Assembly: GCA_019114465.1 (NCBI GenBank)
Contig: DXFM01000040.1
Span: forward strand, 1-35,148
Reading direction: 5' to 3'
DNA from: Candidatus Lachnoclostridium avicola
GTDB lineage: Bacteria; Bacillota; Clostridia; Lachnospirales; Lachnospiraceae
DNA: 35,148 nt
The first letter of the stretch is position 1; every line of letters starts with the position of its first letter. The translations under genes and the position numbers were made by a program. This document shows, one piece after another, positions 8,003 to 15,996 of this stretch. Under the pieces are notes generated by a model. The model made no database searches. It was given only the letters and a program-made list of their open reading frames with translations, and had not been told where the DNA came from.

Positions 8003-9269
8003 GCAGATTTTTTCTTATTTTTCCGTCCGCCCGGGAAAATTTCAGTCCCATCGCCGCCGCCAGAGTCGCCCCCTCATCCGCCAGAGTCATGGACGCCTCC
8101 CTGGCTCCGGCCGCAAACGCCGGACCTCTTCCCCCGAAAACGGTGGTGTAGCCCGCCTGATCCGGATAAAAGCCGTGGGTGGCCCGCTGGAGCTTCCCGG
8201 AATCCGCCGTGATCACCGGCGCCTCCCATCCGTTCTGGAAATACACGCCTTCTCCGCCTTCCGCCATAAAGGCGCAGGCCGGATCCGCCCCCAGGGCAGC
8301 CGCCTCCCTGCCGGTACGGATTTCTCCGATCATCCCCCGGTCCTTTAACTGTTCCAGAAGCTCTCTCACCGCCCCGCAGAGAGACGGATCCCTGAGATAA
8401 ATATAGCAGGAGCCGTCGCACTCTCTGGCCAGGGCGCGCCAGCCCGTCACCTTCCTGCCCCTTACAGTCAGCCAGTTCCGTTTCAGAAAATACCAGTTGA
8501 GACACAGGGCCCGATTCACGTCCATCTGGTAGTGGTCTCCCAGCACCGCCACGTTGGCGCGGCCGCTCCAGCCCATCTCCTCCAGCAGCCGGAAAATCTC
8601 CCCCAGGCGTCTGTCATGTCGCCGGAGCGCTTCTTTCGCCTCCCGGCTTCTCACCCCGTAAAGATGGCGGTTGGTGTCCGCGTCCGTAAAATGCACCAGG
8701 GTCAGATCCGGCCTCCTGGTTTTTAAAGTGTACAGCAGGGACGCCTGGACAAAATTGTCCAGATCCGGCTGGCGCACCCCGTTTCTCAGATGGCCGAACC
8801 GCCGCTGCAGGTCCAGCTCATAGAGGGGACTGCCGTTGATGCAGGAGACCATGACCTGGTTCTGCCAGGGCCGGTTGGGAAGTACCTCCGGCAGATTCCA
8901 GCGGATCTTCGCACCGCCGGTCACCGGCCAGAGAAGGGCCGCTGTCCGGCCTCCCTCCTTTCCCACCAGGTCATAGAGGGTTTCTCCCTGAATAAATTTT
9001 CTCTGCCAGAACCAGTCCGGCTTCTCCCGCTCCGGCTGAATCCGCAGATTGTTCACGATCCCGTGGCCGGAGGGATATTTCCCTGTGATGATGGAGGTGT
9101 GAGCCGGATAGGTCAGGCTGGGATACACGCTTCTTACCTGCTCACAGACTGCCGCATCCCGCCAGAACCGGCTGAAATTGGGCAGAGTCTTTAAATACGG
9201 CAGGTCCTCCGTCCCCACCGCGTCCAGGGATATGACGATCATGGGGTTGATTTCCGTTTTCTTTTTCAT
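7983..9269 (-). CDS. Alkaline-phosphatase-superfamily phosphodiesterase / nucleotide pyrophosphatase-like protein
   Basis: This 428-residue protein belongs to the type I phosphodiesterase/nucleotide pyrophosphatase branch of the alkaline phosphatase superfamily. Seen: the first metal-binding Asp16 in MIVISLDAVG; the nucleophile region YPSLTYPAHTSIITGKYPSG with Thr53 in the place of the catalytic Thr; VHFTDADTNRHLYG and VAVLGDHYQMD supplying Asp and His metal ligands; and a late ATHGFYP histidine. There is no signal peptide or membrane segment, so it is probably cytoplasmic. Its substrate is unknown; related proteins cleave nucleotide or phosphonate-type phosphodiesters. Its ATG overlaps the rarA TGA by four bases (ATGA) behind an AGGAGGAG site, so the two are translated together. 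Confidence 0.82.
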   Translation of the reverse strand: MKKKTEINPMIVISLDAVGTEDLPYLKTLPNFSRFWRDAAVCEQVRSVYPSLTYPAHTSIITGKYPSGHGIVNNLRIQPEREKPDWFWQRKFIQGETLYDLVGKEGGRTAALLWPVTGGAKIRWNLPEVLPNRPWQNQVMVSCINGSPLYELDLQRRFGHLRNGVRQPDLDNFVQASLLYTLKTRRPDLTLVHFTDADTNRHLYGVRSREAKEALRRHDRRLGEIFRLLEEMGWSGRANVAVLGDHYQMDVNRALCLNWYFLKRNWLTVRGRKVTGWRALARECDGSCYIYLRDPSLCGAVRELLEQLKDRGMIGEIRTGREAAALGADPACAFMAEGGEGVYFQNGWEAPVITADSGKLQRATHGFYPDQAGYTTVFGGRGPAFAAGAREASMTLADEGATLAAAMGLKFSRADGKIRKNLLSISGN

Positions 9270-10606
9270 TTCTCCTCCTGATCTTCCGCCGATCTGCGCA
9301 GAAATTCCATATGCTCCGCCACCTTCTTCTCATATCCGTTATCTGTGGGATGGTAAAAGGTCACGCCTTCCATCCCGTCGGGCAGATACTGCTGCTTTAC
9401 ATAGTGGTAGGGGTAGTCGTGGGCGTATTTGTAATCCAGCCCCCGCCCCAGCTTCGCCGCACCGCTGTAATGACGGTCCTGAAGGTGGGGCGGCACGGGA
9501 AGAGCACGGTGGCCTTTCAGATATTCCTCCGCCTGTTCCACGGCCATATAGGAAGCGTTGCTCTTCGGCGCCGTGGCCACGTAGGCGGCCGCCTCCGACA
9601 AAATAATCTTCGCCTCCGGCATTCCCACCCGTTCCACCGCCAGGGACGCGCTCACCGCCACAGTGAGAGCCTGGGGATCCGCCAGTCCCACATCCTCCGC
9701 CGCGCAGATCATGATTCTCCTGGCGATAAACTTGATATCCTCCCCGGCATAGAGCATTCTGGCCAGATAGTACACCGCCGCGTCAGGGTCCGACCCCCGC
9801 ATGCTCTTGATAAATGCGGAGATCGTATCATAGTGGCTGTCCCCGTCCTTGTCGTAGCCCACCGCCCGTTTCTGGATGCACTCCTGGGCCACGTCCAGGT
9901 CGATCAGGATCTTTCCATCCGGCCCCCGCTCCGTGGTGAGGATTCCCAGCTCCACCGCGTTTAACGCCGCCCTGGCATCTCCTCCGCAGGCGTCCGCCAG
10001 GAAATCAGCGGCCTCATCGGTGATCTCTCCCCCGTAGCTTCCCATTCCCTTCTTCTCGTCATAGACCGCCCGGCGGATCAGCTCCTTCACATCCTCCTTC
10101 TCCAGAGGCTTTAACTCAAAGATCTTCGACCGGGACAGAAGGGCGCTGTTCACCTCAAAATAGGGATTTTCCGTGGTGGCCCCGATCAAAATCAGGGTGC
10201 CGTCCTCCACATAGGGAAGGAGGTAATCCTGCTGTCCCTTGTTGAAGCGGTGGATCTCATCCACAAACAGGATGGTCTTCTTCCCGTACATTCCCAGGCT
10301 GTCCTTCGCCTCCCGGACCACGTCCTCCATATCCTTTTTCCCCGCCACGGTGGCGTTGATCTGTTTGAACTGGGCGCTGGTGGTGTTGGCGATCACCTTT
10401 GCCAGGGTGGTCTTTCCCGTGCCGGGCGGGCCGTAAAAGATCACCGATCCCAGCTTATCCGCCTTGATGGCCCGGTACAGCAGCTTATCCTTTCCGATGA
10501 TATGCTTCTGCCCCACCACCTCGTCCAGAGTCTCCGGCCGCATCCTGGCTGCCAGGGGAGACTCCTTTTCCATGGTGTTTTCCCTCATATAATCAAATAA
10601 ATTCAT
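9266..10606 (-). CDS. rarA: Replication-associated recombination protein A (RarA/MgsA AAA+ ATPase)
   Basis: RarA is a clamp-loader-like ATPase that acts at stalled replication forks. The 446-residue product has the family length. Seen: the opening SPLAARMRPETLDEVVGQKH (16-35), Walker A GPPGTGKT (59-66), Walker B ILFVDEIHRF (112-121) with sensor 1 GATTENP (142-148), the arginine-finger segment SALLSRS (154-160), and the C-terminal oligomerisation domain with YLARMLYAGEDIKFIARR. The ATG at 10606 follows GAGGAAAACT. The gene begins 14 bases after the deacetylase stop and ends in a four-base overlap with the phosphodiesterase gene, forming a three-gene unit. It is told apart from a RuvB or DnaX protein by the DEIHRFNK motif and total length. 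Confidence 0.95.
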   Translation of the reverse strand: MNLFDYMRENTMEKESPLAARMRPETLDEVVGQKHIIGKDKLLYRAIKADKLGSVIFYGPPGTGKTTLAKVIANTTSAQFKQINATVAGKKDMEDVVREAKDSLGMYGKKTILFVDEIHRFNKGQQDYLLPYVEDGTLILIGATTENPYFEVNSALLSRSKIFELKPLEKEDVKELIRRAVYDEKKGMGSYGGEITDEAADFLADACGGDARAALNAVELGILTTERGPDGKILIDLDVAQECIQKRAVGYDKDGDSHYDTISAFIKSMRGSDPDAAVYYLARMLYAGEDIKFIARRIMICAAEDVGLADPQALTVAVSASLAVERVGMPEAKIILSEAAAYVATAPKSNASYMAVEQAEEYLKGHRALPVPPHLQDRHYSGAAKLGRGLDYKYAHDYPYHYVKQQYLPDGMEGVTFYHPTDNGYEKKVAEHMEFLRRSAEDQEEK

Positions 10607-10620
10607 AGTTTTCCTCGCTT

Positions 10621-11319
10621 TTAATCCACCAAAAGTTCATCTACTGTAACAAAAGTATATCCTTGCTTTTCCAGGGTGTCAATCACTTCCAGGGCCGCCT
10701 CCACTGTGGTCTCGTAGGAGTCGTGGAGGAGCACCACCGCCCCGTCCGCCCCGTGTTTTATGATGTGGTCCGCCACCGCTTTCCGGTCCAGAACCTTCCA
10801 GTCCTGGGGATCCACATTCCAGAACACCGGCTCCATGGCCGTCATGGCTTCCAGCTGCTCGCTCCACTCCCCGTAGGGCGGGCGGATGTACCTGGGTAAA
10901 ACGCCGGAAGCCGCCAGGATCTTTTCATTGGTGCCGGAGATCTCCCGCTCCGCCTCCTCCGGGGAAATTTTTGTCAGCTGCACGTGGCTGTAGGTGTGGT
11001 TGCCGATCAGATGGCCTTCCTCGGCCATCCGCTCCACCACCTCCTCATTCCCCTCTATGTTCCCTCCCAGCAGAAAAAAGCTGGCTTTCACGTTCCGCTC
11101 CTTCAGGCCGTCCAGCAGCATGGGCGTGTAAACCGGATGAGGGCCGTCGTCAAAGGTCAGTGCGATCAGCTTCTGTTCTTTCACCGCCTCCTCCGGGGCG
11201 GACACTTCCCCCGCCCGGCTCCGCTCCAGGGCCGCTGCCGCCTCTCCTCTCCATATCCCGTAGCTCATCCATCCCATGACCGCAAGAACTGCCGTCCACA
11301 AAATAACCCGCTGTCTCAT
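10621..11319 (-). CDS. Polysaccharide deacetylase (NodB family), membrane-anchored
   Basis: This 232-residue protein has an N-terminal hydrophobic anchor (residues 5-22) followed by an extracellular NodB domain, so it probably removes N-acetyl groups from peptidoglycan or another wall glycan. All five motifs are present: TFDDGP (55-60) with the catalytic Asp and metal Asp, HTYSH (108-112) with both metal histidines, RPPYGE (146-151), VDPQDW (169-174) and LLHDS (197-201). It should therefore be an active metal-dependent deacetylase. The size and layout resemble PdaA/PdaB-like sporulation deacetylases of Firmicutes, but the exact substrate cannot be read from the sequence. ATG 11319 has GGGGGAG upstream. 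It is the first gene of the unit with rarA and the phosphodiesterase. Confidence 0.9.
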   Translation of the reverse strand: MRQRVILWTAVLAVMGWMSYGIWRGEAAAALERSRAGEVSAPEEAVKEQKLIALTFDDGPHPVYTPMLLDGLKERNVKASFFLLGGNIEGNEEVVERMAEEGHLIGNHTYSHVQLTKISPEEAEREISGTNEKILAASGVLPRYIRPPYGEWSEQLEAMTAMEPVFWNVDPQDWKVLDRKAVADHIIKHGADGAVVLLHDSYETTVEAALEVIDTLEKQGYTFVTVDELLVD

Positions 11320-11411
11320 ATTTTCTCCCCCGCCGTCCCATCCCCGCCATCGATCCCGCGGGAAACCCCATGCCGGGCGGAAACAGGCGGACTCACCGAT
11401 GCTTTATGATC

Positions 11412-11417
11412 ATTATA
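11412..11417 (-). promoter_or_regulatory. Possible -10 box for the deacetylase-rarA unit
   Basis: A perfect TATAAT occurs on the minus strand 92 bases before the deacetylase start, just after the glnA terminator. No good -35 box lies 16-18 bases upstream, where the bases belong to the terminator stem, so an activator or a weak promoter is implied. Confidence 0.35.
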
Positions 11418-11433
11418 TGCGGCCCCAGACGGC

Positions 11434-11478
11434 AAAATCCCCGGGAACGCCTGATCGGGCGGCGTTCCCGGGGATTTT
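11434..11478 (-). terminator. Strong hairpin downstream of glnA, probable terminator
   Basis: AAAATCCCCGGGAACGCC (11434-11451) and GGCGTTCCCGGGGATTTT (11461-11478) are exact reverse complements, an 18-bp stem with a 9-base loop. Only four T stand at the end on either strand, so termination would be less classic but the stem is very stable. It lies about 100 bases after the glnA stop. Confidence 0.7.
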
Positions 11479-11579
11479 GTGCCTGACGTTTTGGAAAAAA
11501 TATGTCTGAAAAACCGGCTTCGGGTTTCATCCGGAGATGATCTCCTGGGCCAGGGCCGGATATTCGTTTATGTGAGTTC

Positions 11580-13697
11580 TTACACCTCAAACAGCAGATC
11601 GCCGTAAGAAGGCATGGGCCACAGATCCTTGTCCACGATCCGCTCCAGCAGATCCACCGGGCGGCGAAGCTCCTCCATAGCCGGCACCAGCCGCTCCCTG
11701 CAGGCGTGGGCCCGCTCCTTCGCGCTGCGGATGGACCTGCACTCTTCCTGAAGCTCCACCAGTTTCTTGTGGGCCGCCTTGATCTCGCCCAGGCGGGCGG
11801 ACGCTTCGATCAGCAGATCTCTCTGCACGCTGGTGTCCGCCTCCGGGCAGACGCTCTGCACCTTCGCCATGGAGTCCGCCAGCCTTGCGGTATAGCGGAT
11901 GATGGCGGGAATGATCTGCTTTCCGGCGATGTTGGTCATGGTCAGAGCCTCAATGTGGATGATCTTGGAGTAGGAATCATACTCCACCTCCGCTCTGGAC
12001 TCCAGCTCCGCCCTGGTATATACATGGAAAGTCTCAAACAGCTTCACCGCCTTCTCCGTGGTCAGAGCGGGAATGGCCTCCACCATACAGGAGATGTTGG
12101 GCAGGCCTCTCTTCTCCGCCTCTTTCACCCAGGCGCTGGAATATCCGTTGCCGTTGAAAATAATCCGGCGATGCTCGCTAAACAGCTTCTTGATCAGGTC
12201 ATGGACTGCCATCTGGAAATCATCCGCCTTCTCCAGCTCGTCTGCCGCCTCCTTAAAGGCCTCCGCCACAATGGTGTTCAGCACCACATTGGAGGGAGCT
12301 ACGGAGTCGGAAGAGCCCACCATACGGAACTCAAACTTATTGTTGGTGAAAGCGAAGGGAGAGGTACGGTTCCGGTCCGTCACATCCTGATCCAGATCCG
12401 GCAGCATGGCCACGCCGGTCTTTAAGGTGCCTCCCTGCTTGGAGTGGGTGGCCTCTCCGGTGTCGCAGAGCTGGTTGATCACGTCCTCCAGCTGATCGCC
12501 CAGGAACACGGAAATAATGGCGGGCGGCGCCTCATTTCCACCCAGACGGGAGTCATTGCCCACATCGGAGGCGGACTCTCTCAGCAGATCTGCGTGCACA
12601 TCCACCGCCTTTAAGATGCAGGCCAGCACCAGCAGGAACTGCACGTTCTCGTGGGGCGTATCCCCGGGATTTAACAGGTTGACGCCGTCATCCGTGGTCA
12701 GGGACCAGTTGTTGTGCTTTCCGGAGCCGTTGACGCCGGCAAAGGGCTTCTCGTGAAGCAGGCAGGTGAGGCCGTGGCGCTCCGCCACCTTCTTCAAGGT
12801 TTCCATGATCATCTGGTTGTGGTCCACCGCCAGGTTGACCTGGGCGTAGATGGGAGCCAGCTCATGCTGGGCGGGAGCCGCCTCGTTGTGCTGGGTCTTC
12901 GCCGTCACTCCCAGCTTCCAAAGCTCCTGGTTCACCTCGTTCATGAAGGAACCGATCCTCTCCTGAATGGCACCGTAATAGTGGTCATCCAGCTCCTGCC
13001 CCTTCGGCGGCATGGCGCCGAACAGGGTCCGTCCCGTGTAAATCAGATCTTTCCGCTTCAGATATTTCTCCCGATCCACCAGGAAATACTCCTGCTCCGG
13101 CCCCACAGAGGGAACCACCCGGGTGGAAGTGTGGTTTCCGAACAGCCGCAGGATCCGCAGTGCCTGATCATTGATGGCCTGCATGGAACGGAGCAGTGGC
13201 GTCTTCTGATCCAGGGCTTCTCCCTTGTAGGAACAGAAGGCCGTGGGGATGCAGAGGGTGACGCCGATGGCGTCCTCCCGCAGGAATGCGGGGGACGTGC
13301 AGTCCCAGGCGGTATAGCCTCTGGCCTCAAAGGTGGCCCGCAGTCCGCCGGAGGGGAAGGAGGAAGCGTCCGCCTCGCCCTTGATCAGCTCCTTGCCGGA
13401 AAATTCCATGATCACCTTGCCGTCCGGTCCGGGAGCAGAGATGAAGGAATCGTGTTTTTCCGCCGTCACGCCGGTCAGCGGCTGAAACCAGTGAGTATAG
13501 TGGGTGGCACCCCGCTCGATAGCCCAGTCCTTCATGGCATGGGCCACTACGTCCGCGATGGACGGATCCAGTTCCGCCCCGTTCTCAATGGTCTGCTTCA
13601 GTTTCTTAAACACGCTCTTGGGAAGGCGTTCTCTCATCACACTCTCATTAAATACATTTTTTCCAAACACTTCCGATATGTTGATCCGTTCGCTCAT
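11580..13697 (-). CDS. Type III glutamine synthetase (GlnN-like)
   Basis: This enzyme makes glutamine from glutamate, ammonia and ATP. At 705 residues it has the size of the GSIII class found in Bacteroidetes, cyanobacteria and Clostridia, not the ~450 residues of GSI. Seen: an N-terminal GSIII domain ([18 protein letters not shown] near residue 10); the catalytic core with [22 protein letters not shown] and the substrate-binding [32 protein letters not shown]; and a helical C-terminal tail rich in Leu, Glu and Arg. A TTG nine codons upstream is in frame, but ATG 13697 follows AGGAGAGGAAGAGAG and is preferred. The gene appears monocistronic. A 9-bp inverted repeat in its leader is listed separately. 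Confidence 0.95.
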   Translation of the reverse strand: MSERINISEVFGKNVFNESVMRERLPKSVFKKLKQTIENGAELDPSIADVVAHAMKDWAIERGATHYTHWFQPLTGVTAEKHDSFISAPGPDGKVIMEFSGKELIKGEADASSFPSGGLRATFEARGYTAWDCTSPAFLREDAIGVTLCIPTAFCSYKGEALDQKTPLLRSMQAINDQALRILRLFGNHTSTRVVPSVGPEQEYFLVDREKYLKRKDLIYTGRTLFGAMPPKGQELDDHYYGAIQERIGSFMNEVNQELWKLGVTAKTQHNEAAPAQHELAPIYAQVNLAVDHNQMIMETLKKVAERHGLTCLLHEKPFAGVNGSGKHNNWSLTTDDGVNLLNPGDTPHENVQFLLVLACILKAVDVHADLLRESASDVGNDSRLGGNEAPPAIISVFLGDQLEDVINQLCDTGEATHSKQGGTLKTGVAMLPDLDQDVTDRNRTSPFAFTNNKFEFRMVGSSDSVAPSNVVLNTIVAEAFKEAADELEKADDFQMAVHDLIKKLFSEHRRIIFNGNGYSSAWVKEAEKRGLPNISCMVEAIPALTTEKAVKLFETFHVYTRAELESRAEVEYDSYSKIIHIEALTMTNIAGKQIIPAIIRYTARLADSMAKVQSVCPEADTSVQRDLLIEASARLGEIKAAHKKLVELQEECRSIRSAKERAHACRERLVPAMEELRRPVDLLERIVDKDLWPMPSYGDLLFEV

Positions 13698-13756
13698 TCT
13701 CTCTTCCTCTCCTATTATTTCCAAAACCGGAGCCAGCCTAAATGCCCCGGCGTACC

Positions 13757-13793
13757 ATCAGACAATATCTATCCCTGAACGATTTTGTCTGAT
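13757..13793. promoter_or_regulatory. 9-bp inverted repeat upstream of glutamine synthetase
   Basis: ATCAGACAA (13757-13765) and TTGTCTGAT (13785-13793) are exact reverse complements, 19 bases apart, 60-96 bases before the glnA start and just after the fba terminator. It could be an operator or an RNA hairpin for nitrogen control. It does not have the paired hexaloops of an ANTAR target, and no terminator follows it. Confidence 0.45.
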
Positions 13794-13800
13794 ATTTCAC

Positions 13801-13835
13801 AAGAAAAGACGTCCTTTCCCGTGGGAAAGGACGCC
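13801..13835 (-). terminator. Terminator of fba
   Basis: On the minus strand GGCGTCCTTTCCC pairs with GGGAAAGGACGTC (12 of 13 positions, with one G-T) around a 2-base loop and is followed by TTTTCTT. It begins about 25 bases after the fba stop codon. Confidence 0.85.
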
Positions 13836-13860
13836 TTCGTCCGCTTGATTTCATTCAATT

Positions 13861-14724
13861 TCAGGCTTTTCCAACGGAACCGAACAGCTCCATCTTCTCC
13901 TTAACCGTCTCCTTGATGGCCTCTGCGCCGGGAGCCAGGAGTTTTCTCGGGTCAAAGCCCTTGCCCTGCAGATCCTTGCCGGCCTCGATGTATTTTCTCG
14001 TGGCTGCTGCGAAGGACAGCTGGCACTCTGTATTTACGTTGATCTTTGCAACGCCAAGGCTGATCGCCTTCTTGATCATATCCTCCGGAATTCCGGTGCC
14101 GCCGTGAAGAACGAGAGGCATATCGCCAACGGCCTTCTTCACTTCCTCGAGTACGTCAAAGCGAAGTCCCGGCCAGTTCTCCGGATACTGTCCATGGATG
14201 TTGCCGATGCCGGCAGCCAGCATGTCCACGCCCAGATCAGCGATCTTCTTGCACTCTGCGGGATCTGCGCACTCGCCCATGCCCACAACGCCGTCTTCCT
14301 CGCCGCCGATGGAGCCAACCTCTGCCTCCAGGGACATTCCCTTCTCAGCGCAAACCTTTACCAGCTCGCGGGTCTTCTCCACGTTCTCCTCGATGGGATA
14401 GTGGGAGCCGTCAAACATGATGGAGGAGAATCCTGCCTCGATGCACTTGTAGCAGCCCTCGTAGGTGCCGTGATCCAGATGAAGGGCAACGGGAACGGTG
14501 ATGCCTAACTCCTCGATCATTGCCTTAACCATTGCGGATACGGTCTTGAAACCGGTCATATATTTTCCTGCGCCTTCAGATACTCCCAGGATTACCGGGG
14601 ACTTTAACTCTTCGGCGGTGAGCAGAATGGATTTGGTCCACTCCAGGTTGTTGATGTTAAACTGTCCTACGGCATACTTGCCGTCTCTTGCTTTTTGAAG
14701 CATTTCCTTTGCTGAAACTAACAT
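13861..14724 (-). CDS. fba: Class II fructose-1,6-bisphosphate aldolase
   Basis: This zinc-dependent aldolase interconverts fructose-1,6-bisphosphate with dihydroxyacetone phosphate and glyceraldehyde-3-phosphate in glycolysis. The 287-residue product shows the catalytic Asp84 and zinc His85 in LHLDHG (81-86), zinc histidines His177 (GIGNIHGQYP) and His207 (LVLHGGTGIP), and the phosphate-binding loops KINVNTECQ. The related tagatose-bisphosphate aldolases share these residues, but the length and the MLVSAKEMLQKA start fit the Firmicutes FBP aldolase. The frame is open upstream, but ATG 14724 is chosen for the GGAGGTGCTAATATT before it. It has its own promoter and terminator, and a perfect palindrome near the transcription start. 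Confidence 0.95.
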   Translation of the reverse strand: MLVSAKEMLQKARDGKYAVGQFNINNLEWTKSILLTAEELKSPVILGVSEGAGKYMTGFKTVSAMVKAMIEELGITVPVALHLDHGTYEGCYKCIEAGFSSIMFDGSHYPIEENVEKTRELVKVCAEKGMSLEAEVGSIGGEEDGVVGMGECADPAECKKIADLGVDMLAAGIGNIHGQYPENWPGLRFDVLEEVKKAVGDMPLVLHGGTGIPEDMIKKAISLGVAKINVNTECQLSFAAATRKYIEAGKDLQGKGFDPRKLLAPGAEAIKETVKEKMELFGSVGKA

Positions 14725-14748
14725 AATATTAGCACCTCCAATGAATGA

Positions 14749-14763
14749 AATGTATGATACATT
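14749..14763. promoter_or_regulatory. Perfect 15-base palindrome at the fba transcription start
   Basis: AATGTATGATACATT is symmetric around the central base (arms AATGTAT / ATACATT). It covers about +3 to +17 of the predicted fba transcript, a typical place for a repressor operator. No regulator can be assigned. Confidence 0.5.
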
Positions 14764-14772
14764 CTGCCCACA

Positions 14773-14801
14773 ATCATAACATATTTTTTTCTTTTTGAGA
14801 A
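14773..14801 (-). promoter_or_regulatory. Probable promoter of fba
   Basis: The minus strand reads TTCTCA (14801-14796), a 17-base A-rich spacer, then TATGAT (14778-14773). The -10 box is 5/6 and the -35 box 4/6. Transcription would start near 14766, about 40 bases before the ATG. Confidence 0.6.
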
Positions 14802-14816
14802 GAGGAGAACGGGAAT

Positions 14817-15908
14817 TTATTGACAATCTTCTCCCTGTCTTTTCCAGCCCGCTTCCGCGGCGTCCACCAGGTCCTCAATGAGGATCAGTCCCACCGGCCC
14901 CAGGATAAACCCCAGAAAACCGAAGAGCTGCCAGCCCACGTAGATGGACGCCAGGGACTCCAGGGGCGTCAGACCGATCTCATTTCCCATGATCCTGGCC
15001 TCCAGAAATTCTCTGAGAAAATAGCACACCAGGTAGAGGACGGCCATCCCCGCCGCCCGTCCCCAGTGGCCGCCGGCCGCCAGAAACAGGGCCCAGGGAA
15101 TGAACACGGTACCCGTTCCCAGCACAGGCAGGGCATCCAGCAGTCCGATGAGGATGCCCAGAATAATATAGTAAGGACTGCCCAGAAGCCACAGCCCCGC
15201 CGTGCACACCCCGATGGTCAGGGCCAGAGCGCAGCCCTGGGTTTTTAAGTACGCTTTTCCGGCTGTGGCCAGACGGCTTCCGATCATGGCGTACTCTCTC
15301 CGGAAAATGGAATTGTCCCGCCGCCGTTTCAGGTCATCCATCTCCTCCAGGGAGAGAATGGTGGCCAGGAAAAACAGCACGCACATTACCAGCGCCTTCA
15401 CGGCCTGTTCCAGAAAAGCCACGGAATTTTCCATGAGAAAGGGCATGGTGGTCCGCTTCATGGTCTCCGTCAGCCCCGCCAGCATCTCCCGCACCATCCC
15501 CACCAGACAGTCCGGGCGCAGACTCAGAAATTCTTCCACCCTGTGACACCTTCCCGTAAGCCAGACGTCAAGGGCCCGGATCCAGTCGGGAAACCGCTCA
15601 GAGATCAGCGCCGCCTCCTGGCACAGCTTCCAAAGCCCCCAGTAGGCCAGACCGCCCAGAACTGCCGCCAGAATCATCAGCTCTATGGCCCCCACCGCTC
15701 CCGCGGACACCCGGTACTGCCTGCCTCGGAAGGAAACTTCCAGCCGTCTGCTGAGCCATCGGGCCGACGGTCTCAGGCACAGAGCCGCCATATACGCAGC
15801 CAAAAAAGGAATTACGAGAGGCAGCAGGTATTTAAATCCCACATACACCGATCCCGTAATTCCCGTGATCAAAAAAATTTTCTTCAGTTTTTTGCTCGGT
15901 TTGACCAT
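14817..15908 (-). CDS. AI-2E family / YtvI-like integral membrane protein
   Basis: This 363-residue protein has the layout of the AI-2E transporter (UPF0118/PerM) family. Two hydrophobic segments lie near the N-terminus (about 10-45), one near 70-95, then a soluble stretch with an amphipathic region (about 100-190), and a cluster of spans in the C-terminal half with the family-like ILIGLLDALPVLGTGTVFIP and GNEIGLTPLESLASIYVGWQ. In Firmicutes the YtvI subgroup is tied to sporulation, and other relatives move small solutes or Na+. The sequence does not settle the role here. ATG 15908 sits 5 bases after AGGTGG; an in-frame GTG three codons upstream lies within that site. It ends 92 bases before the fba start but fba has its own promoter. 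Confidence 0.82.
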   Translation of the reverse strand: MVKPSKKLKKIFLITGITGSVYVGFKYLLPLVIPFLAAYMAALCLRPSARWLSRRLEVSFRGRQYRVSAGAVGAIELMILAAVLGGLAYWGLWKLCQEAALISERFPDWIRALDVWLTGRCHRVEEFLSLRPDCLVGMVREMLAGLTETMKRTTMPFLMENSVAFLEQAVKALVMCVLFFLATILSLEEMDDLKRRRDNSIFRREYAMIGSRLATAGKAYLKTQGCALALTIGVCTAGLWLLGSPYYIILGILIGLLDALPVLGTGTVFIPWALFLAAGGHWGRAAGMAVLYLVCYFLREFLEARIMGNEIGLTPLESLASIYVGWQLFGFLGFILGPVGLILIEDLVDAAEAGWKRQGEDCQ

Positions 15909-15916
15909 GGCTCCCA

Positions 15917-15965
15917 CCTGTTTCTGATTTGTACTTCCTTTGTACAGTTCCTAGTATGAAACAGG
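15917..15965 (-). promoter_or_regulatory. Inverted repeat that could hide the ribosome site of the YtvI-like gene
   Basis: On the minus strand CCTGTTTC (15965-15958) and GAAACAGG (15924-15917) are exact complements, and inside them GTAC pairs with GTAC (15931-15945). The second arm ends in the AGG of the AGGTGG ribosome site, so the fold would block initiation. Confidence 0.35.
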
Positions 15966-15996
15966 CCATGGGAAAATATTCTTCCATTTTCTGCAA

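Noticed and set aside
12714..13778. 354-codon plus-strand reading frame opposite glutamine synthetase
   Set aside because: Antisense of a highly conserved GSIII gene; no motif and no initiation signal.
13698..13800. ANTAR-type antitermination RNA upstream of glutamine synthetase
   Set aside because: There is one long-loop inverted repeat rather than two hexaloop hairpins, and no terminator overlaps it before the gene.
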